Shown: positions 11,728-23,279 of the stretch, piece by piece
Position numbering within the stretch: the first letter of the stretch is position 1
Layout of the letters: each line of letters starts with the position of its first letter
NCBI GenBank assembly: GCA_009760885.1
Contig: CM019721.1
Coordinates: 16,540,196-16,604,195 of the forward strand
Source of the DNA: Achatina immaculata
Taxonomy: Eukaryota; Mollusca; Gastropoda; Stylommatophora; Achatinidae
Direction: 5' to 3'
DNA: 64,000 nucleotides
Notes under the pieces: model-generated
Seen by the model: the letters and a program-made list of their open reading frames with translations, nothing else
Database searches by the model: none
What the model was told of the DNA's origin: nothing
Translations under genes and position numbers: made by a program

Positions 11728-12315
11728 TGTTCTCCTCTCTGCTGAGATGACTGCCATGTACTGACATTTTCCTCTCTGCTGAGATGACTGCCACGTACTG
11801 ACATTTTCCTCTCTGCTGAGATGACTGCCACGTACTGACATTTTCCTCTCTGTTGAGATGACTGCCACGTACTGACATTTTCCTCTCTGCTGAGATGACT
11901 GCCATGTACTGACATTTTCCTCTCTGTTGAGATGACTGCCATGTACTGACATTTTCCTCTCTGTTGAGATGACTGCCAGGTACTGACATTTTCCTCTCTG
12001 CTGAGATGACTGCCACATACTGACATTTTCCTCTCTGCTGAGATGACTGCCACGTACTGACATTTTCCTCTCTGTTGAGATGACTGCCACGTACTGACAT
12101 TTTCCTCTCTGTTGAGATGACTGCCACGTACTAACATTTTCCTCTCTGTTGAGATGACTGCCACATACTGACATTTTCCTCTCTGCTGAGATGACTGCCA
12201 CATACTGACATTTTCCTCTCTGTTGAGATGACTGCCACATACTGACATTTTCCTCTCTGTTGAGATGACTGCCACGTACTAACATTTTCCTCTCTGCTGA
12301 GATGACTACCAAGTA
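11728..12315. repeat. 37-bp minisatellite, about 16 units
   Basis: Unit CTCTGCTGAGATGACTGCCA plus CGTACTGACATTTTCCT. The unit length is not a multiple of three and has no minus-strand stop, so all three minus frames are open across the array (170-195 codons) and give the same shifting peptide. This is a by-product, not a gene. Intronic, between host exons 12 and 13. Confidence 0.97.
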
Positions 12316-12407
12316 CTGATTTTGAAAATGGCCTGAGTTTTTTTTTAAAGCCTAATTAACATGATTAATTCTCTTCAGTATTACATAACTGAACATCAGT
12401 GACTTAC

Positions 12408-12573
12408 CTTCTGAACCAGCTGTCTCAGTAAGTGCAAGTTTAGTTCCACAAATCCCACAGTAGGAATGAGTTATAGAGAATGGCCTCAGCATTTCCTCCA
12501 GCTCAAAGTAAAGATATGCTTTCTCCTGCAACCTACGTTCCATAACTTTTACCTTTAAAAAGTTCACAATGAT
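12408..12573 (-). CDS. Host gene exon 12: first half of C2/H2 finger-like motif
   Basis: 166 bp. The acceptor is TTATCCACAG|ATCATT and the donor GAAG|GTAAGTC. It encodes IIVNFLKVKVMERRLQEKAY, then SYCGICGTKLALTETAGSE. The C-x2-C pair is followed in the next exon by H-x5-H, so a zinc finger is split over an intron. Ends in phase 1. Confidence 0.87.
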
Positions 12574-12989
12574 CTGTGGATAAGAAGAAGATTCAATGAT
12601 GTTAAAAGGCTGACAAAATAAAGGAGTAAATAACTGTGCTTAAACCTCTTGAACATTCATTACATATTACATGTGAAAATTCTGGCATATTCAACTATCA
12701 CTGCAGCAAATATCAGTAATTTCTCAACAGTTGGGCAATGTTGTCTACCATGTATGTAGGATAAACTGATCCTTGAATAACTCTCCCTGCTTAAAACTTC
12801 CTATTTAAAACTAAGGACAGTGAATGATATCACTGAATGGCATGGTCATAAACAGGAAAAAAAATAGAAATGTATGATTGCATAAGTCAGAGAGTGCATC
12901 TAGATTAGTGCATGTTTATGATTAAATTATGTTTTAAGCAGAGGTGTACAAATGAAAAAAAAATCTAGAGACTGTTTCAATATCAGAGA

Positions 12990-14637
12990 AGTAGCTACAT
13001 GATGACACCGGAAATGAGAAACCATATCAGAACTCATAATAAGACAAATGAAACAATAAAACTAAGTAAGTTCAAGAAAGAGAATGCGAAAGAAGAATAT
13101 GATAAGAAAATAAGAGAATTGTTCATAAACTTACCCACACAAACAAAGTCAGTAGAAGAGGAATGGGCCTTGTTCAAAACCAGCATTTTGCAAGCAGCAA
13201 AGAAAATATGTGGAACTACACAAAAAGGAGGTAGAGAAATGAAATTAACAACATGGTGAAATGATGTGGCAAAAAAGTCTGTGAAAAAAAAAAAGAGAAT
13301 GGATAAGAAGTAAGCAGGAGTGAGGCTACACTGAATATCGCATGCAAGACTTTCTAAGAGAGTAATAAAAGAAACAAAGAAAAAAATTATGGCAGGAATA
13401 TGGTGAAGCTTTAAACAACAATCGTAAAGTGGCTATGAAAATCTTTTATAAAAAGATTAGTGCAGTGAGAAAGAGAACACAGCACTTCAATCAAACAGAG
13501 ATTGTGAACAATGTTAATGGTGATCCAGTATGTGAACCTGACTGTGTGCTAGAGAGATGGAGACAATACTTTGACAAAGTACTCCATATACCATCTGAGG
13601 CATGTTAACACCATGATAACAACACAGTTGGCCCCACAGAACCTGAACTAGACATACTACTACCTGAAATCAGAGAACCCATCAGAAAGACCCCAATGAA
13701 CAAAGCTCTGAGATATGGAATACCCAATGAGCTCATCAAATATGTGAAAGAGGTTGGAACAGCATGGCTTCACAGGTTGTAACTTTGTATGGGGAAAAAC
13801 AAAACACCACAGGATCGGAGAAATGCTATAACTGCTCCAATATGAAAGAAAAAAAGGCAGTAAAAAGGACAGCAACCAATATCGAGCAATGTCACTCCTA
13901 AGCCATACTGGAAAAATATTCTGCGCGATCCTAGAGAACTGACTGTGGCCAATGACTGAATCACAGTTAAATGAAACTCAGATGAGATTTAAGAAAAATA
14001 GAACCTGTAAAGATGCCATCTTTTTCCTAAGACAAATCAGCTGAACAGTCAGATACTGCACATAGTTTATGTAGATACAGAAAAAGCATTTGACAGAGTA
14101 GATAGACATAAATTGTGGGAAATCTTACAGCATTATGGAGTTAGTATACATCTGATCAACTTATCCAAAAACCTACATGAAAATAGTCAGTGTACAGTTA
14201 GAACAAATGCAGGACACTCTGAACCATTCATCATAAAATCTAGAGTAAGACAGGGTTGTGTGCTATCTCCCTCACTATTCATAACATACACTGACAACAT
14301 TTGCAAAGAAGCTAACATACATAGCAAAAATTCCACCACAAAACTGCCCAATAGCTCATCTCCAGAAACAATGTCAATATAATCACAACATCTTTCAGAA
14401 AACATACCCAATAGGAGGACCATAAATGAATTCCTTTTAGCTGATGACCAAGCACTTATATCTACATCAGAGAAACACCTATAGCAGAACATGGACAACT
14501 TAGCAAGGGCATGTAAAAGCCACAACAAGAAGATCAATGCTGAAAAAATGAAAGTCACAACCACAATGAGAGAAGAAATTTCAATAAAGATCTTCTTGAC
14601 AATTTGTCCTTGAAACAAGTGAAACATTTCAAATACC
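12990..14637 (+). mobile_element. RTE-E LINE, degenerate
   Basis: Plus-strand reverse transcriptase remnants. 12999-13259 covers the linker (TKSVEEEWALFKTSILQAAK). Later pieces read LDILLPEIREPIRKTPMNKA and, at 14113-14382, ENSQCTVRTNAGHSEPFIIK and VRQGCVLSPSLFITYTDNIC. Many stops and shifts. The element continues after two insertions at 15802-15873 and 20091-20150, joined by TSDs. Oldest layer of this nest. Confidence 0.8.
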
Positions 14638-15801
14638 TCAGTCAGTCAGACAATCATTTGCATGTGCCTTGCGGAACTTTGCCTCCCTAACAGCACTCCT
14701 GTAGGCCTCTTGGTTGTAAACAAGATGCCCTGCTGCTGATGCATCCATTTGCAGATTATCAACAATGTCCTGCAACCATCTTCATCTTCATCTTTCTCTT
14801 TCCCATTATATATTCTTCCAAGATAGTCTTCTCTAGATTATCATGATGTTTAATGTGTCCAAAATATTTAAGTTTTCTTTGTTTACTACTCTTTACTGGC
14901 CAGTCTTCTTCAGTATTAAGTTCTTGTAGTATGGATATATTTGTTCTTTTTTATGTCCATGACATCTGAAGAACTCTTCTGTAGCATTTACATTCAAAGG
15001 CATTTATGTGTTTCTCAGCTGTTTTGTTAAGTGTCCAGGTCTCACAGGCATTTGTTGTGATGAGGAAGATGCATGCCCTTAAAAATCTTATTTTTGTAGT
15101 TCTGTCTGCTCCTCTCCACAGCTTCCTTAGTTGTTTTACTTTCTGAAGAGCGATAGATGTCTTCCTTTTAATTTCTCTCATTGTATCTCCATTATTAGTT
15201 AGTAATGATCCAAGATATTCAAAACTCTCTACTTCTTTCAATTTTTCCTCATTGATACATATTTCAGCTGCCTTATTTGTTTTGTCAGTTGTCATCAATT
15301 TAGTTTTCTTCACATTACGATAGAAGTTTTGTTCTTCACTGTTCTTACAGACTGACATAATTAGTTTTTCCATTCCTTTTTGTGTTGTGGACAATAATAC
15401 TGTGTCATCAGCATATCTAATCTCTGGTATTTCATAACCTCCAATTGTTATGACACCATAATATTTTTTGTCTACATCTTCTCTAACATTCCTCATTATA
15501 TTTTCAGTATACAAGTTAAATAAGTAAGGCAACAATATGCACCCCTGACGGACCCCTTGTTTTATGTCAAACAAAGTTGTTGTTTTACCATTTCCATTTA
15601 TTCTCACTGCTGCCTGTTGGTCTAGATACAGCAGTGATGTTAAATGTATCAAATGTGTTAGAAATCCCATTTTTTCCATTATTTCCCAAAGTGTCTGGTG
15701 TTGTACACAATCAAATGCCTTTGAATAGTCTATAAAAAATAAATATAGATCCACATTAAATTCTCTGCATTTCTCTATTATTAATCTTATCATTAATCTA
15801 A
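14638..15801 (-). mobile_element. RTE-D LINE, 5'-truncated, inserted in RTE-E
   Basis: Flanked by TTCAAATACC at 14628-14637 and 15802-15811. A frame (14951-15793) holds reverse transcriptase motifs FIDYSKAFDCV, GVRQGCILLPYLFNLYTENI and the catalytic IRYADDTVLLS, then YLGSLLTNNGDTMREIKRK. The 3' region HIKHHDNLEKT is shifted. Tail is CTGA/TTGA-type. Only 5' truncation and a few 3' lesions separate it from a working reverse transcriptase domain. Confidence 0.9.
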
Positions 15802-15873
15802 TTCAAATACCAAGGTAGCACAATATCACTGTGAGGGAAAAGTGATGCTGAGACTGAGAACAGACTAAAAACT
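15802..15873 (+). mobile_element. RTE-E continuation between two insertions
   Basis: After the RTE-D TSD the host element resumes (FKYQGSTISL, GKSDAETENRLKT) until the RTE-A TSD ACTAAAAACT at 15864-15873. It continues at 20101 with DWTNYTIFL. Confidence 0.75.
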
Positions 15874-17641
15874 CATCATCATCATCATGTGCCGTGCCGA
15901 CTGGCGTTGGCTATTATGCTTCTCCAGAGTACACGATCCTTCATGCAAGCCATCAGCTCAGTTGGTGATCTCCTCTCACACCATCCCGTCAGACTGTCCA
16001 GTATCATTTCTCTTGGTCTTCCTCTTGATCTTCTTCCTTCTATTTTTCCTGTTGTTATAATATTTTCAATGCCCCCTCTTCTCATTGCATGTCCTATGAA
16101 AGTACATTGTCTCTCTCTTATCTTTTTGACAAGGTTTTTTGTCTCTCCAGCTCTTCTCCTACATTCTTCATTAGTTATTTTTGCTGTCCAGGGGATTCGC
16201 AACATTCTTCTAATAAACCACATTTCTGCTGCTTCCAATGATTTTTGTGCAGACTTGCCTATTGTCCATGATTCACTTCCATATAACAAGATAGGTTCAA
16301 TATAGCATTTTAGGACTCGTTTTCTAACATTCATTGATAAGGATGTGTTGGTCAATATGTTTCTCATTCTCTGAAATGCAGTCTTTGCTTGGCCTATTCT
16401 GTTCCTAATTTCTGTTCTGCATTTCCCATCTGAAGTTATTACTGCTCCAAGGTATTTGAATTTCTGCACCTGCTTTAGAAAGTTCCGTTTAATTTAATAC
16501 TGCATGCTGGTGGATTCTGTTTCTTAGATATAACCATAGTCTCTGTCTTTTTGATGTTCAAAGTAAGGCCTTTCTGTTCACTTTCTTTGGCGACTTTATC
16601 CAAGAGATTTTGCAGGTCTTGTTGGTTCTCAGCTATCAGTACTGTGTCGTCAGCATACCGAAGGTTGTTAATATTGTATCCTCCAATTTTTATGCCTGGT
16701 TCTGTGATGATTGTTCTTAGAATATTCTCGCTATACAGAGAAAAAAGGTCTGGAGATAGTACACATCCTTGTCGCACCCCTTGTTTTATAGGTTGATATT
16801 TTCCAATTCTATTTTCAACTCGAACTGCTGCTTCTTGCTGCCAGTATAGATGTTTTACATCCTCAGGTCTTTGCCGTCTATATTGATGTCTTCAAGCATT
16901 TTAATAATTTCATTATGTTTCACTTGTCAAATGCCTTGGTGTAATCAATGAAGCATAAGTAGAGATCTTTCTGTACTTCTAAAGCTCTTTCTGTTAGTGT
17001 TCGTAAAGCATAAATGGCATTGTGTGTTCCCTTTCCTTCAACAAATCCAAACTGTTCATCTGCTATTTCCATTTTTATCTTTTTCCTTGTTTTCTCATAA
17101 TTATTCTCAGAAGTAGCTTCGTTATGTGACATGAGAGGCTGATAGTCCGGTGATCGTCACATTCCTTTGCACCTGGTTTCTTTGGTAGTGCTATAAACGT
17201 GGATTTAATCAGGTCACTGGGAATATAACCACTGTTGTAAATGTCATTCAGTAACTTGGTTATTATTTTTATTCCTGTCTCCTCTAGTGCCTCTATTTCT
17301 TCTATTGTTATATTATCAGCCCAGTCGCTTTTCCTTTCTTCATGTGTTTGATGGCATCTATGATTTCATCTTCAAGTATTGGTGGTCCCTCACAGTTTTC
17401 AGTATCTGGTGTTAATTCTGGTCTTTCTCCTCCATATAGCTCACCGATATACTCTGTCCACCTGTCCACAATGTCTTCTTTTCCATTAACATTTTACCTT
17501 CTTTCGATTTCAGGCATCCTGTGGTATATTTTGTTTTCCTGCCTGTGAGTTCATTAATTCGTTTGTGCATGTTTTGCTGTCTTTAATATGAGAGTCCTCT
17601 ATCTGTCTGCACTGCTCATTTAACCACACTTCTTTTGCTTC
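15874..17641 (-). mobile_element. RTE-A LINE, 3' part of an interrupted copy
   Basis: RTE-A with ATG-repeat tail, first flank ACTAAAAACT at 15864-15873, second at 20091-20100. Frames: 15885-16469 (C-terminal region), 16475-16777 (RQGCVLSPDLFSLYSENIL and NLRYADDTVLIAENQQ), 16920-17132 (FGFVEGKGTHN, FIDYTKAFDK), 17160-17641 (finger region and linker). Breaks lie between them. The copy is interrupted at 17642 by a copied block and resumes at 19355. Confidence 0.9.
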
Positions 17642-19354
17642 GGAATACCCAATGAGCTCATCAAATATGTGAAAGAGGTTGGAACAGCATGGCTTCACAG
17701 GTTGTAACTTTGTATGGGGAAAAACAAAACACCACAGGATCGGAGAAATGCTATAACTGCTCCAATATGAAAGAAAAAAAGGCAGTAAAAAGGACAGCAA
17801 CCAATATCGAGCAATGTCACTCCTAAGCCATACTGGAAAAATATTCTGCGCGATCCTAGAGAACTGACTGTGGCCAATGACTGAATCACAGTTAAATGAA
17901 ACTCAGATGAGATTTAAGAAAAATAGAACCTGTAAAGATGCCATCTTTTTCCTAAGACAAATCAGCTGAACAGTCAGATACTGCACATAGTTTATGTAGA
18001 TACAGAAAAAGCATTTGACAGAGTAGATAGACATAAATTGTGGGAAATCTTACAGAATTATGGAGTTAGTATACATCTGATCAACTTATGCAAAAACCTA
18101 CATGAAAATAGTCAGTGTACAGTTAGAACAAATGCAGGACACTCTGAACCATTCATCATAAAATCTAGAGTAAGACAGGGTTGTGTGCTATCTCCCTCAC
18201 TATTCATAACATACACTGACAACATTTGCAAAGAAGCTAACATACATAGCAAAAATTCCACCACAAAACTGCCCAATAGCTCATCTCCAGAAACAATGTC
18301 AATATAATCACAACATCTTTCAGAAAACATACCCATTAGGCAGACCATAAATGAATTCCTTTTAGCTGATGACCAAGCACTTATATCTACATCAGAGAAA
18401 GACCTATAGCAGAACATGGACAACTTAGCAAGGGCATGTAAAAGCCACAACAAGAAGATCAATGCTGAAAAAATGAAAGTCACAACCACAATGAGAGAAG
18501 AAATTTCAATAAAGATCTTCTTGACAATTTGTCCTTGAAACAAGTGAAACATTTCAAATACCTCAGTCAGTCAGACAATCATTTGCATGTGCCTTGCGGA
18601 ACTTTGCCTCCCTAACAGCACTCCTGTAGGCCTCTTGGTTGTAAACAAGATGCCCTGCTGCTGATGCATCCATTTGCAGATTATCAACAATGTCCTGCAA
18701 CCATCTTCATCTTTCTCTTTCCCATTATATATTCTTCCAAGATAGTCTTCTCTAGATTATCATGATGTTTAATGTGTCCAAAATATTTAAGTTTTCTTTG
18801 TTTACTACTCTTTACTAGCCAGTCTTCTTCAGTATTAAGTTCTTGTAGTATGGATATATTTGTTCTTTTTTATGTCCATGATATTTGAAGAACTCTTCTG
18901 TAGCATTTACATTCAAAGGCATTTATGTGTTTCTCAGCTGTTTTGTTAAGTGTCCAGGTCTCACAGGCATTTGTTGTGATGAGGAAGATGCATGCCCTTA
19001 AAAATCTTATTTTTGTAGTTCTGTCTGCTCCTCTCCACAGCTTCCTTAGTTGTTTTACTTTCTGAAGAGCGATAGATGTCTTCCTTTTAATTTCTCTCAT
19101 TGTATCTCCATTATTAGTTAGTAATGATCCAAGATATTCAAAACTCTCTACTTCTTTCAATTTTTCCTCATTGATACATATTTCAGCTGCCTTATTTGTT
19201 TTGTCAGTTGTCATCAATTTAGTTTTCTTCACATTACGATAGAAGTTTTGTTCTTCGCTGTTCTTACAGACTGACATAATTAGTTTTTCCATTCCTTTTT
19301 GTGTTGTGGACAATAATACTGTGTCATCAGCATATCTAATCTCTGGTATTTCAT
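17642..19354. repeat. Copied 1.7-kb block from 13718-15435, inserted in RTE-A
   Basis: Nearly identical by eye to 13718-15435 in the same orientation, carrying the RTE-E 3' half and RTE-D 3' half with their shared TSD junction. Visible differences are few (a 6-bp loss in the CTTCAT run, scattered substitutions). Both edges fall inside RTE-A sequence, and RTE-A lacks about 218 bp there, equivalent to 32201-32418 of the full copy. Confidence 0.9.
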
Positions 19355-19958
19355 TGTATCTATTTGTTATAATAACTTTGTATTGTTCTCTCAGTTCTTG
19401 GTCATTTTTAAGAAGTTCTGTATTCAGTTTGATGTTTCTCACTTTTCTGCCTGCTTTCTTTAGTTTTATTCTAACTTTTCCACAGAGTGGATCATGGTCA
19501 CTATTGCAGTCAGCTCCTGGCATGGTTTTTGTTGTCAGTAATGCATTGCGGAATCGTTTGTTGATTAATATGTAGTCTATCTGGTTAAAAGTCTTTTTGT
19601 CTGGACTGCACCACGTTGCCAGTCTTCGAGGATGTTGTTTAAACCAGGTGTTTCCTACAACCATGTTGTGTATTCTTGCCCATTCAATTAATTTATAACC
19701 TCTGTCATTCCTCTCCCCCAGTCCATAGTCACCAACGATATCTGAAGTTCTTCCTTTACCAACTTTGGCATTAAAATCTCCCATGACTATGGTAACTTCA
19801 TGTGACTTTGTGTGTTTTAGTGCTGTCTCTATGTCATTATAAAATAGCTGTAAATCTTCTTCAGAGCTTTCAGATGTTGGAGCGTACACTTGTATAATAT
19901 TTATGTTTATTGGTTGTCCTTTCAGTTGGGCTAGCAGGACTCGGTCCGAGATGTTCAA
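18870..19958 (-). pseudogene. Chimeric 362-codon frame: RTE-A endonuclease fused to RTE-D reverse transcriptase
   Basis: The first part is RTE-A apurinic-type endonuclease (VMGDFNAKVGKG, QIDYILINKRFRN, NSDHDPLCGKV). At about 19354 the frame passes from ITNRYN into RTE-D EIPEIRYADDTVLLS and its thumb region. The join is in frame because of the inserted block. It lacks the finger/palm start of a reverse transcriptase, so activity as such is unlikely. Confidence 0.85.
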
Positions 19959-20090
19959 ATATCCTACAATTGTCCTTGCCGTTTGTTCATCAAATATAAT
20001 TCCTACTCCTCGTTCGTGTTTCTCACTTCCTGAATATATTATTGTATATTTATCTGAGTTTATCTTCCCTGCACCTGTCCATCTAACTTC
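19355..20090 (-). mobile_element. RTE-A LINE, 5' (endonuclease) part of the interrupted copy
   Basis: Continues the element of 15874-17641: endonuclease domain from SEVRWTGAG (20065-20090) through GIIFDEQTARTIVGY to ITNRY. 5'-truncated within the endonuclease, then the second TSD copy ACTAAAAACT (20091-20100). Confidence 0.88.
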
Positions 20091-20100
20091 ACTAAAAACT

Positions 20101-20150
20101 GACTGGACAAATTATACTATTTTTCTAACTAATGTCTTAGTACCTTACTA
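20101..20150 (+). mobile_element. RTE-E end fragment
   Basis: Continuation of RTE-E after the RTE-A insertion, reading DWTNYTIFLTNVLVPY before a stop. Where the element ends is unclear. Confidence 0.55.
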
Positions 20151-20274
20151 GTATAGATTTTCAACGAACTTAAACTCTCATTCTAAATGTACAGGTAGAC
20201 AGACAATACAACAGTCTGAAGACCACCGACACCCAAATTTTATGGAATCAAATAAACTACGTATTTACTGTGAA

Positions 20275-21735
20275 AACAATGGGCGGTGATCAGTGAGGAT
20301 GAAGGTTCTAAGGACTGTTATTGCCGGAGGTGGGGTGGAGGATACACTCTCCACTCCAACGGCGTGCTCTCCACTCCAATGGCGTGCATCTCAAATAGCC
20401 TCTGACAGTCAAGTCCAGCTCCTGGCCTTCTCGTGGCAGAACTGTTTAAATTGACAGGAGAAGGGGCGAAGGTGAATATCTGGTGCCTGAAAACCAGATG
20501 CTTAGTGCAGATGAGAGTCATGTTTGGTAGCTCATCTACCGCTGCTGGTGAGACTCTTCAGCTGCTGTGCATGGAGCGGGGCTCCTCCCTGCCAGTGAAG
20601 AAAGGTGCAAATGGGGTTGCCATGTGGCACCACTGTGGAAAAGGTGAAAGAAAGGATAAAGCGAAGCAAACAGTAGTCAAATCACGGCACCTCTAGCTTG
20701 GAGGTCAACCACGTCCTATGTGCACTCATATCAGGTGAAATGCCTGAACAGGCTTAATCCAGAGGTTAAGACACTACTGGTGAGATTCTTCAGATGCCAC
20801 GTGTGGAGTGAAGCTCCTCCCGGCCAAGGAAGAAAATGCGGAAAAGGGTTGCTGTGTGGCGCTGATGTGAAAAGGTGATGGAAAGGATAAAATGAAGCTT
20901 TATCGGTATGTCCACATACTGGACATAGTATCGTGATGAGAGCTACTCATACCACAGCACCTCTGCTCTAGAGGTCAGCCATGTCCGAAATACACCCATA
21001 CTGGTGAAATATGCCTAAACTGGCTTACACCAGGGGTGAAACTTGATGGCTACGCATATCATGGTACCTCTGCTCTAGAGGTCAGTCACACCCGATATAC
21101 ACCCATACTGGTGAAATATGCCTAAACTGGCTCAACCCAGGGGTGGAAGTCACTAGTGGCGAGGATTCATCCTCCTGGACAAAGCTCTGTCCTGGTCACA
21201 ACTAGGAAGGGTAGCGGCCATGACCACAAAATGCTGAAGTCGGAGACACTGGACCAGGGTAGTCTAGATAGGCAACCACCTCTCACCCAGTGGGGATGTA
21301 TGCGTATCCTAATCACGCTGAGGTTTTCCGGTGAGAAAGTCCAATGCTGGACTAGATGGGCAACCACATCTCACCCAGCGGTGATACACGGGTATCTCAA
21401 AACACGTCGAGGTTTTCGGTGAGAAAGTCCAACTCTAGCCTGGATGGGCTACCACCTTTCACCCAGCGGGGATATACTGATATCCAAAACATGGTGTGGT
21501 TTTCTGGTGAGAAAGTCCAACTCTAGATCAAACTGGTGCAATGAAAACCACGGTGTCATGCAATCCGCTTCTGAGACCCACCAAGAATACAGGATCAAAC
21601 TGTGTGATACTCTGAACCTCTTGTGGTCCTCTCGGGGATCTCATGTGGTCCACATGGGGGACCATGGGACCTATGGAGGACCACATGTTATTCAGTAAGA
21701 TCACAGGGCGGTCTTGGAGGTAGAAGTGAAAGAAG
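20275..21735 (+). mobile_element. N1 element (non-autonomous, GAA-tailed), longest copy
   Basis: Matches 58558-59882 in opposite orientation. It contains roughly 109-bp subrepeats (GGTGAAATATGCCTAAACTGG region) and then roughly 87-bp subrepeats (GGTGAGAAAGTCCAACTCTA, CCACCTTTCACCCAGCGG). The 3' end is GTAGAAGTGAAAGAAGAAG. 20275-20530 (upstream of the part shared with the second copy) may be its 5' region. No convincing coding frame. The right part is the source of the palindrome arm. Confidence 0.75.
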
Positions 21736-22708
21736 AAGAAGAGAGAAGAAGTGATGATGAATATTGCTTATAATAAATGAATAAACCACTCCTAACCTTG
21801 ATGAGAGTTTTTTCCGCCATATAAGGAAGAAGTGGGCTAAACTACACTCACACTCAGACCAACTACCAGACATACAACATGAATGGACATAAATGCCAAC
21901 TTACATTCTCACAAGAAATCGATCCGTAAGAAAATAACACAAGTATCGGACCTTATAAGTCCTACAATGCTTCAAAAGAACTATTGTTACATTCTTCAGT
22001 TACAAGTAAACATACCTGGATCCATGGAAGAAAACTCAACTCCCATTCCATCACAAATTACTACACAATTTTCTAAAACACTTTCTAACCCATTATGTAG
22101 CCTTTCTAGAAAATTGTGTAGTAATTTGTGATGGAATGGGAGTTGAGTTTTCTTCCATGGATCCAGGTATGTTTACTTGTAACGGAAGAATGTAACAATA
22201 GTTCTTTTGAAGCATTGTAGGACTTATAAGGTCCGATACTTGTGTTATTTTCTTACGGATCGATTTCTTGTGAGAATGTAAGTTGGCATTTATGTCCATT
22301 CATGTTGTATGTCTGGTAGTTGGTCTGAGTGTGAGTGTAGTGTAGCCCACTTCTTCCTTATATGGCGGAAAAAACTCTCATCAAGGTTAGGAGTGGTTTA
22401 TTCATTTATTATAAGCAATATTCATCATCATTTCTTCTCTCTTCTTCTTCTTTCACTTCTACCTCCAAGACCGCCCTGTGATCTTACTGAATAACATGTG
22501 GTCCTCCATAGGTCCCATGGTCCCCCATGTGGACCACATGAGATCCCCGAGAGGACCACAAGAGGTTCAGAGTATCACACAGTTTGATCCTGTATTCTTG
22601 GTGGGTCTCAGAAGCGGGATTGCATGACACCGTGGTTTTCATTGCACCAGTTTGATCTAGAGTTGGACTTTCTCACCAGAAAACCACACCATGTTTTGGA
22701 TATCATTA
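21476..22708. repeat. 1.2-kb near-perfect palindrome, 31-bp spacer
   Basis: Left arm about 21476-22075, right arm 22107-22708, loop 22076-22106. Coordinate sums of paired bases stay at 44182-44183 from end to centre, so there is almost no net indel; the arms differ by only a few substitutions. The left arm is the native N1 3' end and its flank. The right arm is an inverted copy bordered by RTE-B. Confidence 0.95.
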
Positions 22709-23169
22709 TATTTAAGAGTAATGTTCTAAGTGTACTACTCTATGGAAGTGAATGCTGGAAAATCACCAAAACCATAGAAAACAAGTTGAATTCTTTCCAG
22801 ACTAAATGTTTACGAAGAATTAGAAAAATATTTTGGCCAAACACCATAAGAAATAACATCTTATTAGCAGAAATGCAGATGAAACCACTGACAACAGTTA
22901 TTGAGGAAAGACGCTGGCGATGGTTGGGACATGTGCTCTGATTGACTGACAACTCACTACCAAAAATAGCACTAAGATGGACACCACAGGGGAACAGAAG
23001 TAAGGGTAGACCAAAAGAGACATGGAGAAGAACAACAGAAAGAATGTTGAGCAATAGAGGGCTCACCTGGGCAAGAGCAGAAAAAAAGGCGAAGGACAGG
23101 CATTTGTGGAAAACCCTTGCGGAAGCCCCATGTGCCCTGGGCACTTAAGGTTCAGAGAGAGAGAGAGAG
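22709..23169 (+). mobile_element. RTE-B LINE 3' fragment, with the palindrome arm inside one TSD
   Basis: Reads LLYGSECWKITKTIENKLNS, WLGHVL (then TGA), TPQGNRSKGRPKETWRRTTE and LAEAPCALGT, with a (GA)n tail. The TSD ATGTAGCCTTTC is at 22095-22106 and 23170-23181. The inserted unit is therefore 22107-23169: inverted flank plus RTE-B 3' end. Confidence 0.88.
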
Positions 23170-23240
23170 ATGTAGCCTTTCAAGATGGTCTTCTCTAGAT
23201 TATCATGACATTTAATGTGTCGAAAATATTTAAGTTTTCC
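23170..23240 (-). mobile_element. RTE-D fragment, target of the RTE-B insertion
   Basis: AAGATGGTCTTCTCTAGATT and following bases match RTE-D 3' coding sequence. With 22085-22106 it forms the split target element. Confidence 0.7.
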
Positions 23241-23279
23241 CTGACAAATTTTGAAATTTTAAAGCAGGAAATTAGTAGC

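Noticed and set aside
11615..12312. Three long overlapping minus-strand open frames (170-195 codons)
   Set aside because: They are the three frames of a stop-free 37-bp tandem repeat; all give the same peptide repeat out of register, so not a gene.
21883..22299. Two near-identical peptides (82 and 68 codons) on opposite strands
   Set aside because: They are the same stretch read from the two palindrome arms, not two genes.
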